A stretch of 47,064 nt of DNA, taken from positions 1 to 47,064 of the forward strand of contig JAFGTX010000012.1 in the NCBI GenBank assembly GCA_016938815.1, in the 5' to 3' direction. Below are positions 9,394-16,991 of the stretch, one piece after another. Below the pieces are notes generated by a model that was not told where the DNA came from, ran no database searches, and saw only the letters and a program-made list of their open reading frames with translations. Origin of the DNA: Clostridia bacterium (GTDB lineage: Bacteria; Bacillota; Clostridia; Peptostreptococcales; Acidaminobacteraceae). A program made the position numbers and the translations under genes. The first letter of the stretch is position 1; each line of letters opens with the position of its first letter.

Positions 9394-9427
9394 ATTCTAA
9401 AATAGAAATGTCACAGATTTATTACAA
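9394..9427 (-). promoter_or_regulatory. Direct-repeat operator and -10 box of the EF-hand gene
   Basis: On the minus strand TTGTAATAA (9427-9419) and CTGTGACAT (9416-9408) form an 11-bp-period repeat. After exactly 8 bp comes TAGAAT (9399-9394). The spacing is identical to the promoter of the response-regulator operon at 5931-5964. There is no recognisable -35 box. Regulation of the EF-hand gene by that response regulator is inferred. Confidence 0.7.
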
Positions 9428-9477
9428 AATGACGATTTCGAAAAAATATTTATAAAATTTCAGCGAGTCATAGCGCC

Positions 9478-9506
9478 TTGACATTTTATGATAGATAGCA
9501 TATACT
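9478..9506 (+). promoter_or_regulatory. Strong sigma-A promoter of the riboswitch-antiporter transcript
   Basis: A consensus TTGACA (9478-9483), a 17-bp spacer and TATACT (9501-9506). Transcription from about 9513 would read the yybP-ykoY leader. Confidence 0.88.
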
Positions 9507-9530
9507 GGCAGTGTTAGAAATTGAATAGCG

Positions 9531-9635
9531 TTTAGAGGGAGTAACTGCCTTTTTATTAAGGAACCAAATGTCGTCATTACAGAATTCTAGGATTCTCGGC
9601 TTTGGTGACAATCAGTTTGTTGTGTGAGACTCTAC
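9531..9635 (+). promoter_or_regulatory. yybP-ykoY (Mn2+) riboswitch aptamer
   Basis: P1 pairs TAGAG (9533-9537) with CTCTA (9630-9634). The 5' strand runs into GGAGTA (9538-9543) and the 3' strand is preceded by GAGA (9626-9629), as in this class. The distal conserved parts are also present: GTCGTCA near 9570-9576 and GGCTTTGGTGACA near 9598-9610. The aptamer's 3' P1 strand is also the 5' arm of the terminator at 9628-9658, so ligand binding should prevent termination (an ON switch). Members of this class respond to Mn2+ and often control metal-export genes. Confidence 0.92.
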
Positions 9636-9666
9636 AATTAATGGTTAATTGTAGAGTCTTTTTTTT
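9628..9666 (+). terminator. Expression-platform terminator of the yybP-ykoY riboswitch
   Basis: A perfect 14-bp stem (9628-9641 with 9645-9658), a TGG loop and eight T. It overlaps the aptamer P1 helix, so the two structures exclude each other. It lies 42 bp before the antiporter start codon. Confidence 0.93.
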
Positions 9667-9708
9667 GTTATAATTTAAGTATGTAGTACAAGAGAGGAGC
9701 ATATCACA

Positions 9709-10707
9709 ATGGAAAGTATCATACATGAATTTTTGAATGGTTTGCCGACGGTTGCCATTGCATTGGCAATTATAGCCATGCTGTACACGTTAAGCAAGGG
9801 GGCTGATATTTTTGTCGATGAGGCTGTGAGTTTATCGGTACACTTTGGCATCCCAAAAGTCATTATTGGTGCCACGATTGTCTCTCTTGGGACAACATTG
9901 CCAGAGGCGTCGGTGTCAGTTATGGCGGCCATTAATGGCAATCCTGATTTGGCACTGGGTAATGCGATTGGCTCCATTATCGTTGATACGGGTCTAATCA
10001 TTGGTTTGGCGTCTTTACTGGGTAAGCTGCCTGTTGATCAAAAGACCATCGATAGACAAGGGAAAATTCAGTGGTTAGCAGTTGTATTATTGGCGTTGGT
10101 TTCGCTGCCTTTCTTTTCGGCGAATGGTGTTGGTCGCGTTCACCAGTGGATGGGATTTGTTTTTATAGCCCTACTGATTGCTTATATCTATATATCGATT
10201 AAGTGGTCACGACAAGACCATGCAGAAATTGATGAGATTCATGAAGAAAAAGCGCCGCTTGCCATGCAACTTTTAAAATTGGGCCTTGGTGTTGCAATTG
10301 TGATTCTTTCATCAAAAGTATTGATTCCAGCGGTAGAAATTGGTGCGTACCGAGTTGGCATCCCTCAAAGTATTATTGCGGCAACGCTGGTTGCTTTTGG
10401 TACAAGTTTGCCTGAACTGGTTACGGCGGTTACTGCTGTAAGAAAGGGTCATGGCGAATTGGCCGTTGGTAACATTGTCGGTGCAGATATTTTAAATGTA
10501 CTTTTTGTAGTAGGTAGTGCTGCGGCAGTGACGGCGGGTGGTTTGGAAGTGCCGACGGTTTTCTTTAAACTTCAAATTCCGACCATGTTATTAATTGTGA
10601 CGGCATTTCGATTTTTCGCAAAAGGCAATGACCAACAAATCAATAAAAAAGAAGGTACTTTTCTCATTGTCATTTACGTAATATACCTGACTTTGAATTA
10701 TCTTTAA
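9709..10707 (+). CDS. CaCA-family cation antiporter (YrbG-like), Mn2+-riboswitch controlled
   Basis: A 332-residue membrane exchanger of the Ca2+:cation antiporter superfamily with about 10 membrane segments. Both signature alpha-repeats are present: GATIVSLGTTLPE followed by GNAIGSIIVD (~51-90), and AATLVAFGTSLPE followed by GNIVGADILN (~221-261). The acidic residues that bind the cation are intact. A basic/acidic loop (~160-185) separates the halves. Homologues are usually named calcium/sodium antiporters. The yybP-ykoY leader here implies that Mn2+ turns the gene on, so Mn2+ export or mixed Mn/Ca transport is a reasonable inference. GAGGAG lies about 9 nt before the ATG. The terminator at 10725-10760 ends the transcript. 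Confidence 0.92.
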   Translation: MESIIHEFLNGLPTVAIALAIIAMLYTLSKGADIFVDEAVSLSVHFGIPKVIIGATIVSLGTTLPEASVSVMAAINGNPDLALGNAIGSIIVDTGLIIGLASLLGKLPVDQKTIDRQGKIQWLAVVLLALVSLPFFSANGVGRVHQWMGFVFIALLIAYIYISIKWSRQDHAEIDEIHEEKAPLAMQLLKLGLGVAIVILSSKVLIPAVEIGAYRVGIPQSIIAATLVAFGTSLPELVTAVTAVRKGHGELAVGNIVGADILNVLFVVGSAAAVTAGGLEVPTVFFKLQIPTMLLIVTAFRFFAKGNDQQINKKEGTFLIVIYVIYLTLNYL

Positions 10708-10724
10708 TGTAAGTAAATAAGAGG

Positions 10725-10760
10725 CGGCATAATGCTTAAAAAGTGTTATGCTGTTTTTTT
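10725..10760 (+). terminator. Rho-independent terminator after the antiporter
   Basis: A 13-bp stem with a few G-T pairs (10725-10737 with 10741-10753), an AAA loop and seven T. Confidence 0.85.
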
Positions 10761-10913
10761 ATGGATGAGGAGTTATTTATAAAATTCTTTGGTTTTTGTT
10801 AAGTAATTCTTAATAAGCTGTTTACAGTTTAGACATATATTTCTGTCACAATAAGCTGCAAGGACAATTTTGGGGGATGTTGTGGGAGAAAAATACTTAA
10901 GAAGGTGACGATT

Positions 10914-12935
10914 ATGAAGAAGCAGAAATCTATTAAAACAGGACTCATTCTCATTGTTGTTCTAGGATTGATTTTCGGAGTCAGTGCTACAGCATTCAGG
11001 GCAGTGACAACAATTGAGAAGAACATGAAAGCACAGTTGGGCAATTTTGGTTTGGTTATCGCCGAAGATGCGACTGAGAACGTTAAGCATTCGATGGATG
11101 CAAAGGCTATCATTGATCAGATGATGGCGAGCGAGTTGCAAAAAGCGATGGACTCTGCAAATATCTTATTTAATGAAGCAGGAGATATCGGTGTGGCACA
11201 GTTTGCTCAAATCTTCGGGTTAGCTGAAGTGAATATTTATGATATGAATCTTAAAACGGTAGATTCAAATATGCCGGGGAATTTTGGGGATATACTTTCA
11301 TCAGACCATGCCATTCAGAAGATGTTAGACAATGGGGAAACACAGCTTATAGAGGATATCAGAGAAAGTGTTTCTGATAGTAAATATTATAAATACGGGG
11401 CGATCAGAGTCGGCGATTACATCGTGCAGGTAGGCGAGGATGCGACTGAGATTGTTGCATTACAAGAAAATACATCGGTTGAAACGGTGGTTAATGAAAT
11501 CGCAGCCAAAGATGAGATTTTATATGCTTTGATCATGGATCCAAATGGTGTTGCACTCGCACATTCTGATGAGGAAAAGATCGGTACAAAGTTCACCGAT
11601 GAAAATACATTGACAGCTCTAACTGGAGAGGTTGTCAAAGGCTACTATGAATATGACAAGACGGGTGAAGCAGTGTATGATGTTTTGATGCCGGTCAAAG
11701 ATGAAAAAGGCAATTTGGTAGCGGTGATGAACGTGGGCCTATCGATGAAGGCATTAGAGGAAGCTGTATTTCAAATGATGAAGGGTACCTTGATAGAGAC
11801 CTTGATTGGTATTTTAGTCCTTTCAGCGATCCTTATGTTGGTCGTTAACCGGATGCTTCGACCTCTAGTCAGTGCAGAAATTACGATGTCGAAAATTGCA
11901 AAAGGCGACTTTAGTGATGAAATACCAGAAGAACATTTAGCACGTAACGATGAGTTGGGTAGAATGATGCACGCTCTTAAAAGTATGCAGGACATGTTGT
12001 CCACTATGGTAAAGGGCGTTATGGCCCAGTCTGAAACACTCAATGAATCCAGCGGGGCATTATCTGAATCAACACATGAGGCAACGGCTGCCAGCACAAG
12101 CATTGCAGAGGCCACTGATATGATTTCGAGAATGGCGATGCAGCAAGCAGAGGAAATTACAAAGATTGCAACGCGTACCCATGAGCTGGGTGCCGGTATT
12201 GCTGAAACCAGTAATTATTTGAATGAGTCTTTCGAAAAGACGGACAAAGCCTTGAATTTAGGTGAAGAAGGCCAGTCGGTTGTCAGAGATTTATTGAAAA
12301 ATAATGACATCAGTAATGAAAAACAAAATGAAGTGACTGCATCCATTCAAGATGTAAAACGATATGTTGAAGATGCGGGACAGATTATTGAAATCATCAA
12401 TAGAATCGCGAAACAAATCAATATGTTGGCACTTAACGCTTCCATAGAGTCTGCAAGAGCGGGAGAGGCTGGCAGAGGGTTTGCGGTGGTTGCAGATGAA
12501 ATTCGCGTTCTAAGTGATGAAACGTCAAAGGCAACCGAGCGGATTGAGGGTATTATCGGCAATATGCAGACATCCACAGGACAGGCTGTCACAGATATCG
12601 GTATGATGGAATCGCTAGTAGCATCAACGAATCAGTCGATTGTGACAACGAGTGATCTTTTCAAACACACTTCAGATATTATTGAAGAGATTGGCGAAGT
12701 ACTTAAAAAAGTTGAAAGTCATGCTCAAGCGATTGAAACAAGCAAAGATGTGATTATTACCGCAGTAGACAACATTTCTGCAACGATTCAAGAGGCTTCT
12801 GCGAGCACACAGGAAGTGTCTTCAAGTGTGGAAGAACAGCTGGCCGTTATCGAAGAAGTGGAAGCACATGCGGAACAGGCTAAAGATCTGGCTGTGAAGT
12901 TACAGGGGATGATGAGTCAATTTAAATTGAAATAG
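10914..12935 (+). CDS. Methyl-accepting chemotaxis protein with Cache-type sensor
   Basis: A 673-residue chemoreceptor. TM1 lies at ~8-29. A large extracellular region of ~260 residues follows, likely Cache-type from its size and its [12 protein letters not shown] and [14 protein letters not shown] segments. TM2 is at ~292-314, then HAMP. The cytoplasmic coiled coil has the highly conserved hairpin tip ([18 protein letters not shown], ~503-520). The ligand is unknown. I chose the ATG at 10914 because GAAGGTG (10901-10907) fits it; the GTG at 10905 lies inside that site. The gene stands alone, and I could not find a convincing sigma-28 promoter upstream. The receptor implies a Che system and motility elsewhere in the genome. 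Confidence 0.95.
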   Translation: MKKQKSIKTGLILIVVLGLIFGVSATAFRAVTTIEKNMKAQLGNFGLVIAEDATENVKHSMDAKAIIDQMMASELQKAMDSANILFNEAGDIGVAQFAQIFGLAEVNIYDMNLKTVDSNMPGNFGDILSSDHAIQKMLDNGETQLIEDIRESVSDSKYYKYGAIRVGDYIVQVGEDATEIVALQENTSVETVVNEIAAKDEILYALIMDPNGVALAHSDEEKIGTKFTDENTLTALTGEVVKGYYEYDKTGEAVYDVLMPVKDEKGNLVAVMNVGLSMKALEEAVFQMMKGTLIETLIGILVLSAILMLVVNRMLRPLVSAEITMSKIAKGDFSDEIPEEHLARNDELGRMMHALKSMQDMLSTMVKGVMAQSETLNESSGALSESTHEATAASTSIAEATDMISRMAMQQAEEITKIATRTHELGAGIAETSNYLNESFEKTDKALNLGEEGQSVVRDLLKNNDISNEKQNEVTASIQDVKRYVEDAGQIIEIINRIAKQINMLALNASIESARAGEAGRGFAVVADEIRVLSDETSKATERIEGIIGNMQTSTGQAVTDIGMMESLVASTNQSIVTTSDLFKHTSDIIEEIGEVLKKVESHAQAIETSKDVIITAVDNISATIQEASASTQEVSSSVEEQLAVIEEVEAHAEQAKDLAVKLQGMMSQFKLK

Positions 12936-12943
12936 TGATAATG

Positions 12944-12972
12944 AAAAAGGTAGTCAATGAGACTACCTTTTT
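12944..12972. terminator. Bidirectional terminator, chemoreceptor / flavoprotein
   Basis: A perfect 12-bp stem (12944-12955 with 12961-12972) and a 5-nt loop, with A-run and T-run in the arms. It serves the two convergent genes. Confidence 0.88.
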
Positions 12973-12995
12973 GTATACCGCTAATATCTTTTATG

Positions 12996-14369
12996 TTAAA
13001 TTTCAAAACCTTCATTTAGATGACCGCAATTTTTAGAAATGGCATTCATTGCAGCTGCATTAATTGGGTATGCGATTGGTGAAGCACTAATCAATGGATG
13101 CGTAGCTACTTGGAACGTATTGAGTTCTGAAGCGGTAAGATCCTTTTGAATCGCTAGTGACAGGATATTGATCATCTCACCAACCGAGTCACCGCCTGAG
13201 ATTTGTGCACCTAAGATAACACCCGAGCATTTTGAGAAGATCAACTTAATTTTTGTTTTTCTAGCATTAGGTAATGAACCAGGATGTTTGTCAAGGGTTT
13301 CAAATTCGCCAATCATCATTGAAAAACCAGATTTTTCAGCTTTAGCTTCAGTCATACCTGCAGCAGCATAAGTTGTGCCAAATATCTTTGTTGAAAAAGC
13401 ACTGATTGTACCCTTGTTTTGTCTAATGAGTCTTAGCTGGAAAGCGTTGCAACCAGCAATTTTTGCTTCGGTTGCCGCTGTAGAGGCTAAGAGTACCGGT
13501 GCATTTTCGCCTGTAAAGAAACATTGCTTACTAGCACAGTCGCCAACTGCGAAAATATCATGGTCACTGGTTCTCGTATATTGGTCAACCACGATAGCGC
13601 CTTGATTGTTAATCTCCAAACCAGCATCTTTTGCTAGTTCTGAATTTGGCTTTACGCCCATACCAAGGATGACAAGATCAGCAGGCAAAGTCTCACCGCT
13701 ATCGATTTGAACGCCGTTTACTTTACCGTCGCCAAGGATTTTCTCGATTTTTGTACCAGTTTTAACAACAATACCGTTCTCTGTCATTTGAGCTTCGATT
13801 TCATCTGTGTATTGTTTATCGAAAGCTTGCCATAAGCAGGCATCTGCTAATTCAACCAGCGTCACATTTTTGCCAAGCATTTTCATTTGTTCTGCGAATT
13901 CAACGCCGATGAAACCACCGCCGACGATGACGACATTTTCAGAAGCTTTCGCTTTTTCGTATACTTCTGCGAGATAATCTTCGTTTTTAAGTACTGGGTA
14001 GACATTTTCCAAATCGTGGCCAGGAATGAACTTTGGAACGACTGGAAGTGAACCTGTTGCAATAACTAATTTTTTGTATTGTACACTCAATCCATCACGT
14101 GTCTCAACGATTTTAGCAGTTCTATCAATTTTTGTGACTCTGTCAATAATCAGTTCAACGCCGTTGCTTGTTACAGCACCATCTGGAATGACATTTTTCT
14201 TAGTGTCGCCTAAAGTACCGAATATGTATGGTATACCACAAGGGACCATAACGGAATCTGTGTCTCTAATCAGTGTTACGTTGATGTTACCGTATGCCTT
14301 TTTGGCTGTATTAGCGCTTAAAATACCACCAGCGCTACCGCCGATTACTAATAAATCTGTTTTTTTCAT
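12996..14369 (-). CDS. CoA-disulfide reductase / NADH oxidase-like FAD flavoprotein
   Basis: A 457-residue member of the pyridine nucleotide-disulfide oxidoreductase class that uses a single redox Cys. The FAD-binding start is VIGGSAGG (~8-15). Cys44 in PCGIPY matches the catalytic Cys of CoA-disulfide reductase, NADH oxidase and NADH peroxidase. The NAD(P)H site is VGGGFIGVE (~155-163), the second FAD motif is IFAVGDCA, and a C-terminal dimerisation domain follows. I chose the ATG at 14369, six bases after GAGGAGA; the upstream GTG and ATG codons overlap that site. It follows an ArsR-type repressor gene in the same direction. The exact substrate (CoA disulfide, persulfide, O2 or peroxide) cannot be fixed from sequence. 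Confidence 0.9.
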   Translation of the reverse strand: MKKTDLLVIGGSAGGILSANTAKKAYGNINVTLIRDTDSVMVPCGIPYIFGTLGDTKKNVIPDGAVTSNGVELIIDRVTKIDRTAKIVETRDGLSVQYKKLVIATGSLPVVPKFIPGHDLENVYPVLKNEDYLAEVYEKAKASENVVIVGGGFIGVEFAEQMKMLGKNVTLVELADACLWQAFDKQYTDEIEAQMTENGIVVKTGTKIEKILGDGKVNGVQIDSGETLPADLVILGMGVKPNSELAKDAGLEINNQGAIVVDQYTRTSDHDIFAVGDCASKQCFFTGENAPVLLASTAATEAKIAGCNAFQLRLIRQNKGTISAFSTKIFGTTYAAAGMTEAKAEKSGFSMMIGEFETLDKHPGSLPNARKTKIKLIFSKCSGVILGAQISGGDSVGEMINILSLAIQKDLTASELNTFQVATHPLISASPIAYPINAAAMNAISKNCGHLNEGFEI

Positions 14370-14438
14370 AGTCATTCTCCTCACAAGTAATATTCAGGTT
14401 TTAAAGGTTAGCCTGCAACCATTGAATCCGTGAGTGGT

Positions 14439-14723
14439 TTACAGCAAAATCTTGATGATTTCTTCTGCAATTTCGCTGTTTAAGGAATAAATAATTTCAT
14501 TGGCTTGTCGATTGCCGACAATGATGCCTGCAGATTTCAATTTTGCAATATGTTGTGAAATTGTGGATTGGGGTTGATTCAAGCAATTGTGCATATCAGT
14601 TACGTTGCTTGGACCTGTTCTATAGAGTGTATTTACAATACATAGCCTTACTGGATGAGCCATTGCTTTTAGCCATTCCGCTCTTTCTTCAAATGCTTTA
14701 GGGTTGGTTTTATAGGTTTCCAT
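14439..14723 (-). CDS. ArsR-family winged-helix repressor
   Basis: A 94-residue ArsR/SmtB-type regulator. The wHTH core includes AHPVRLCIVNTL and the recognition region QPQSTISQHIAKLKSAGI. Two Cys (in RLCIV and HNCLN) could form a thiol or metal sensor. Classical ArsR and CadC metal motifs (CxCxxC) are absent, and together with the redox flavoprotein downstream this suggests a thiol or persulfide sensor. I prefer the ATG at 14723 because GGAG lies six bases upstream; an ATG at 14735 is possible. The promoter at 14761-14789 is overlapped by a perfect palindrome, a likely autoregulatory operator. It is probably cotranscribed with the flavoprotein 69 bp downstream. Confidence 0.9.
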   Translation of the reverse strand: METYKTNPKAFEERAEWLKAMAHPVRLCIVNTLYRTGPSNVTDMHNCLNQPQSTISQHIAKLKSAGIIVGNRQANEIIYSLNSEIAEEIIKILL

Positions 14724-14756
14724 TTTAATCTCCATTCATTATTCGTCCTTTCATTT

Positions 14757-14772
14757 GTATATTATAATATAC
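14757..14772. promoter_or_regulatory. Perfect 16-bp palindrome, probable ArsR operator
   Basis: GTATATTATAATATAC is a perfect palindrome that contains the -10 box of the arsR promoter on the minus strand. Binding there would block RNA polymerase. That the downstream ArsR protein binds it is inferred from position. Confidence 0.65.
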
Positions 14773-14789
14773 GGATATAACGATATCAA
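14761..14789 (-). promoter_or_regulatory. Promoter of the arsR-flavoprotein operon
   Basis: On the minus strand TTGATA (14789-14784), a 17-bp spacer and TATAAT (14766-14761). The -10 box lies inside the 16-bp palindrome. Confidence 0.78.
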
Positions 14790-14828
14790 GCTGTTAATTT
14801 ATATTTTAACAAAAACTAAGGTGCTTTC

Positions 14829-14867
14829 AAAAAAATAAAAGCGCTGATAAACGAGTATTCATCAGCG
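14829..14867 (-). terminator. Terminator after the Fur-family gene
   Basis: Read on the minus strand, a stem pairs 14867-14861 with 14848-14842 and is followed by a T-rich tract. It separates the fur-type gene from the arsR promoter. Confidence 0.72.
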
Positions 14868-14890
14868 TATAGAATATTTTGGATTCAAGA

Positions 14891-15319
14891 TTATTTTTTT
14901 TTTGCACAGTGTTTGCAAAGACCGATGAGTTCTAATTTATGAGCAGTCAGCTGAAAATCTTTGTCTGCTGCAATCTCTTTCAGTGTTTCCAAAGGACAGT
15001 AATCAATAGCTTCTATTTTACCGCATTGACTGCAAATGAGATGGTGGTGATGGTGGTGACAGCAGATGAGTTTATATTGCATAGCCCCGTTTTCATTCGC
15101 GACTTTATGCAGAAGGTCGAGGGATTCAAGAATCTCCAGATTTCTATAAACCGTAGACATATTGGTTTTCGGATAACGTTTCTTGGTGGCTTCGTAAATT
15201 GTATCTACCAGCAAAAGGGTATCGGCATGCTCTGCCATGACTTGTAAAAGGGCCTTGCGCTGCGCTGTAATTTTATAATGATTCGTTTTGAGAATCTCGA
15301 TTAATTCATAAATAGTCAT
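14891..15319 (-). CDS. Fur-family metalloregulator with His-rich metal site
   Basis: A 142-residue Fur superfamily repressor. The N-terminal winged helix includes ITAQRKALLQ and the recognition helix NMSTVYRNLEIL. The C-terminal dimerisation domain has a run of six His (~87-92), a CSQC pair and a terminal CKHC pair, which form the structural Zn site in Fur, Zur and PerR. The Fur, Zur and PerR subtypes cannot be separated safely from sequence alone. I chose the ATG at 15319 because AGGAGA lies seven bases upstream; the longer frame to 15355 has no ribosome site. It lies 52 bp downstream of the MerR gene on the same strand. I found no clear Fur or Zur box nearby. Confidence 0.92.
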   Translation of the reverse strand: MTIYELIEILKTNHYKITAQRKALLQVMAEHADTLLLVDTIYEATKKRYPKTNMSTVYRNLEILESLDLLHKVANENGAMQYKLICCHHHHHHLICSQCGKIEAIDYCPLETLKEIAADKDFQLTAHKLELIGLCKHCAKKK

Positions 15320-15371
15320 TGTAATCTCTCCTAATGACAGCATAACATATTGCAACCTTACTTAACAAATT

Positions 15372-16193
15372 TTATCCATCGATAATGGGAATGGCAATTT
15401 CAGTGATGCTGATGGTTGGTGCACTGGATATGAAATGATTGAGCAGCATGCGTTCTATGGCATAGTCGGCTAGGATCATGTTTTCTTTTTCTGCATAGGC
15501 CATCAATATAGGATAGAGTTTTGCAGCTTGCTGATGATCACCTTGACAGATATAAGTAAGCCAACGCCCTGCTGGTAGAAAATCGACAAGGGTTTCACCG
15601 AAGAGCAGGGGCTCGTCACTGATGAGATAAAGACCGGTGAATTCGGTTGGATGCCTTGAATCAAGTGAGTTAAGGTCAACAAAAAAACCGATATCACCAA
15701 TAATCAAGCTGGGTGGTAAATGCTCTTGTTGCTCAAATTTCAACATGGCTTTTTCCCATTCCAAAGGTCCGGTCATCTTTTCATTAATTCTGAGAATTCG
15801 CCGAGCAGGGTGGGTTTGGATTGCTATGGTGTCGAGCTTGGGTAGAGAACGAATATGACGAATGGAATTCAAACGTTTTTCGAGACGTGCTTCAAGAAAT
15901 TGCAAGTGGCGAATTTTTTCATGAGTATGTGCCAGCTGGCGTTCCAAAATAGCGTCGTAATCTTCAAATGAGCGATTTTCCAAGTAAGTCTTTATTTCTT
16001 TCATGGGGACGTCAAGGTAGCGAAGATAGACGATGAGACGGAGTTCCTCTATTTTTTCTATGGTGTAATAGCGGTAACCATTGCTTTGTATGCCGCTGTG
16101 CTCAAAAAGTCCTTGGGTCGCATAATAGCGAATCGTACGGGGGGAAACTCCTACGATTTTAGACAGTTCATGGACGCTGAGTTGTACTTTCAT
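15372..16193 (-). CDS. MerR-family regulator with BmrR-like effector domain
   Basis: A 273-residue activator. The N-terminal MerR wHTH (VHELSKIVGVSPRTIRYYA) is followed by a dimerisation coiled coil (~80-115). A ~150-residue C-terminal domain follows, of the GyrI/BmrR type that usually binds small organic molecules. There are no metal-binding Cys clusters. AAGGAG precedes the ATG. It is divergent from a B3/B4-domain gene. The spacer promoter of that gene (TTGACT, 19 bp, TAGTAT) has the over-long spacing and dyad typical of MerR control, so the target is probably the neighbour. Confidence 0.9.
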   Translation of the reverse strand: MKVQLSVHELSKIVGVSPRTIRYYATQGLFEHSGIQSNGYRYYTIEKIEELRLIVYLRYLDVPMKEIKTYLENRSFEDYDAILERQLAHTHEKIRHLQFLEARLEKRLNSIRHIRSLPKLDTIAIQTHPARRILRINEKMTGPLEWEKAMLKFEQQEHLPPSLIIGDIGFFVDLNSLDSRHPTEFTGLYLISDEPLLFGETLVDFLPAGRWLTYICQGDHQQAAKLYPILMAYAEKENMILADYAIERMLLNHFISSAPTISITEIAIPIIDG

Positions 16194-16227
16194 GGGCTCA
16201 CTCCTTTTTTATAGTCTAACATTTTTA

Positions 16228-16258
16228 TTGACTTGACACTAGGTGTAAGGTTTAGTAT
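16228..16258 (+). promoter_or_regulatory. MerR-type promoter with 19-bp spacer
   Basis: TTGACT (16228-16233), a 19-bp spacer and TAGTAT (16253-16258). An ACAC-TAG-GTGT dyad sits in the spacer, and its arms extend imperfectly on both sides. MerR proteins activate such over-spaced promoters by DNA untwisting. A competing TTGACA at 16233-16238 would give spacing that fits the -10 poorly. Confidence 0.7.
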
Positions 16259-16289
16259 GGATTTAAGAATTGTTTTTTGGAGGGATAAG

Positions 16290-16991
16290 ATGAAATACAG
16301 TGTAGCACCCCATATATTTGAGAAAAATCCTAATGTATGCTTTGGCATCATCATAGGAAAAGGTTTAAAAAACAGTGAAACAACAAATCGGGATAGTGCG
16401 CAGCTAGAAGCGAGCGAATGTCATATCCGGGACATCATCAAGCCGGAAACTTTGAAAACACATCTTGAAATAGCTGTCTATAGAGAAGCTTTGCAAAATG
16501 TCGGCATCAACGCCAACAAATTCATAAACTCTGTAGAAGCCATGAGCAAGCGTATCGTAAAGGGAGGCTCCTTGCCACGGATCAATGCGCTAGTGGATTT
16601 GTGCAATGCGGTGGCGCTTAAGCATGTGGTATCCTTGGGCGCCCATGATTTAAGAGATATCCATGACGATTTATCTGTACGAGTCAGTGTCGAAGGGGAT
16701 TGTTTTCTACCTTTTGGCGAAAAAGAGTATGAAGTCGTGCCACCGGGTGAAGTCGTCTTTACATCGGGCAATGTCGTACAAACGCGGCAATGGTTATGGC
16801 GACAAAGTCAGTTGGGTATGATCGATCTTGAAAGCAGCGACATTGTCTTTCAGTTGGTCGGTTTCAAAGGTGACCATTATGCAGCCTTCCTAGCGGCTAT
16901 GGATGAAGTGGAAGAACTTGCAAAGACTCGATTCGGAGCAGAAACATCACGTTTTATCGTGGACTCTGACCATAGTGGCATTGATTTTTAA
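16290..16991 (+). CDS. Stand-alone B3/B4 tRNA-editing-like domain protein
   Basis: A 233-residue protein of the B3/B4 superfamily, the fold that in PheRS beta hydrolyses mischarged Tyr-tRNA(Phe). The central region GGSLPRINALVDLCNAVALK (~92-111) and the following GAHDL are typical. The protein lacks the catalytic and anticodon domains of PheRS. Stand-alone members are thought to act in trans on aminoacyl-tRNA or on amino acid-like ligands, but few have been tested. GGAGGG six bases upstream fixes the ATG at 16290. The MerR-type promoter indicates induction by a small molecule. Its stop codon overlaps the convergent pucR stop (16988-16991), leaving no room for a terminator. Confidence 0.85.
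   Translation: MKYSVAPHIFEKNPNVCFGIIIGKGLKNSETTNRDSAQLEASECHIRDIIKPETLKTHLEIAVYREALQNVGINANKFINSVEAMSKRIVKGGSLPRINALVDLCNAVALKHVVSLGAHDLRDIHDDLSVRVSVEGDCFLPFGEKEYEVVPPGEVVFTSGNVVQTRQWLWRQSQLGMIDLESSDIVFQLVGFKGDHYAAFLAAMDEVEELAKTRFGAETSRFIVDSDHSGIDF

Noticed and set aside
10801-10900. CTGTCACA and repeated TTAAxTAA before the chemoreceptor, tested as a third copy of the response-regulator operator
   Set aside because: The 11-bp period and the 8-bp distance to a -10 box are not met.
10708-10913. A c-di-GMP riboswitch before the chemoreceptor, because such genes often carry one
   Set aside because: The conserved GEMM core sequences are absent; only a terminator and weak promoter-like sequence are seen.
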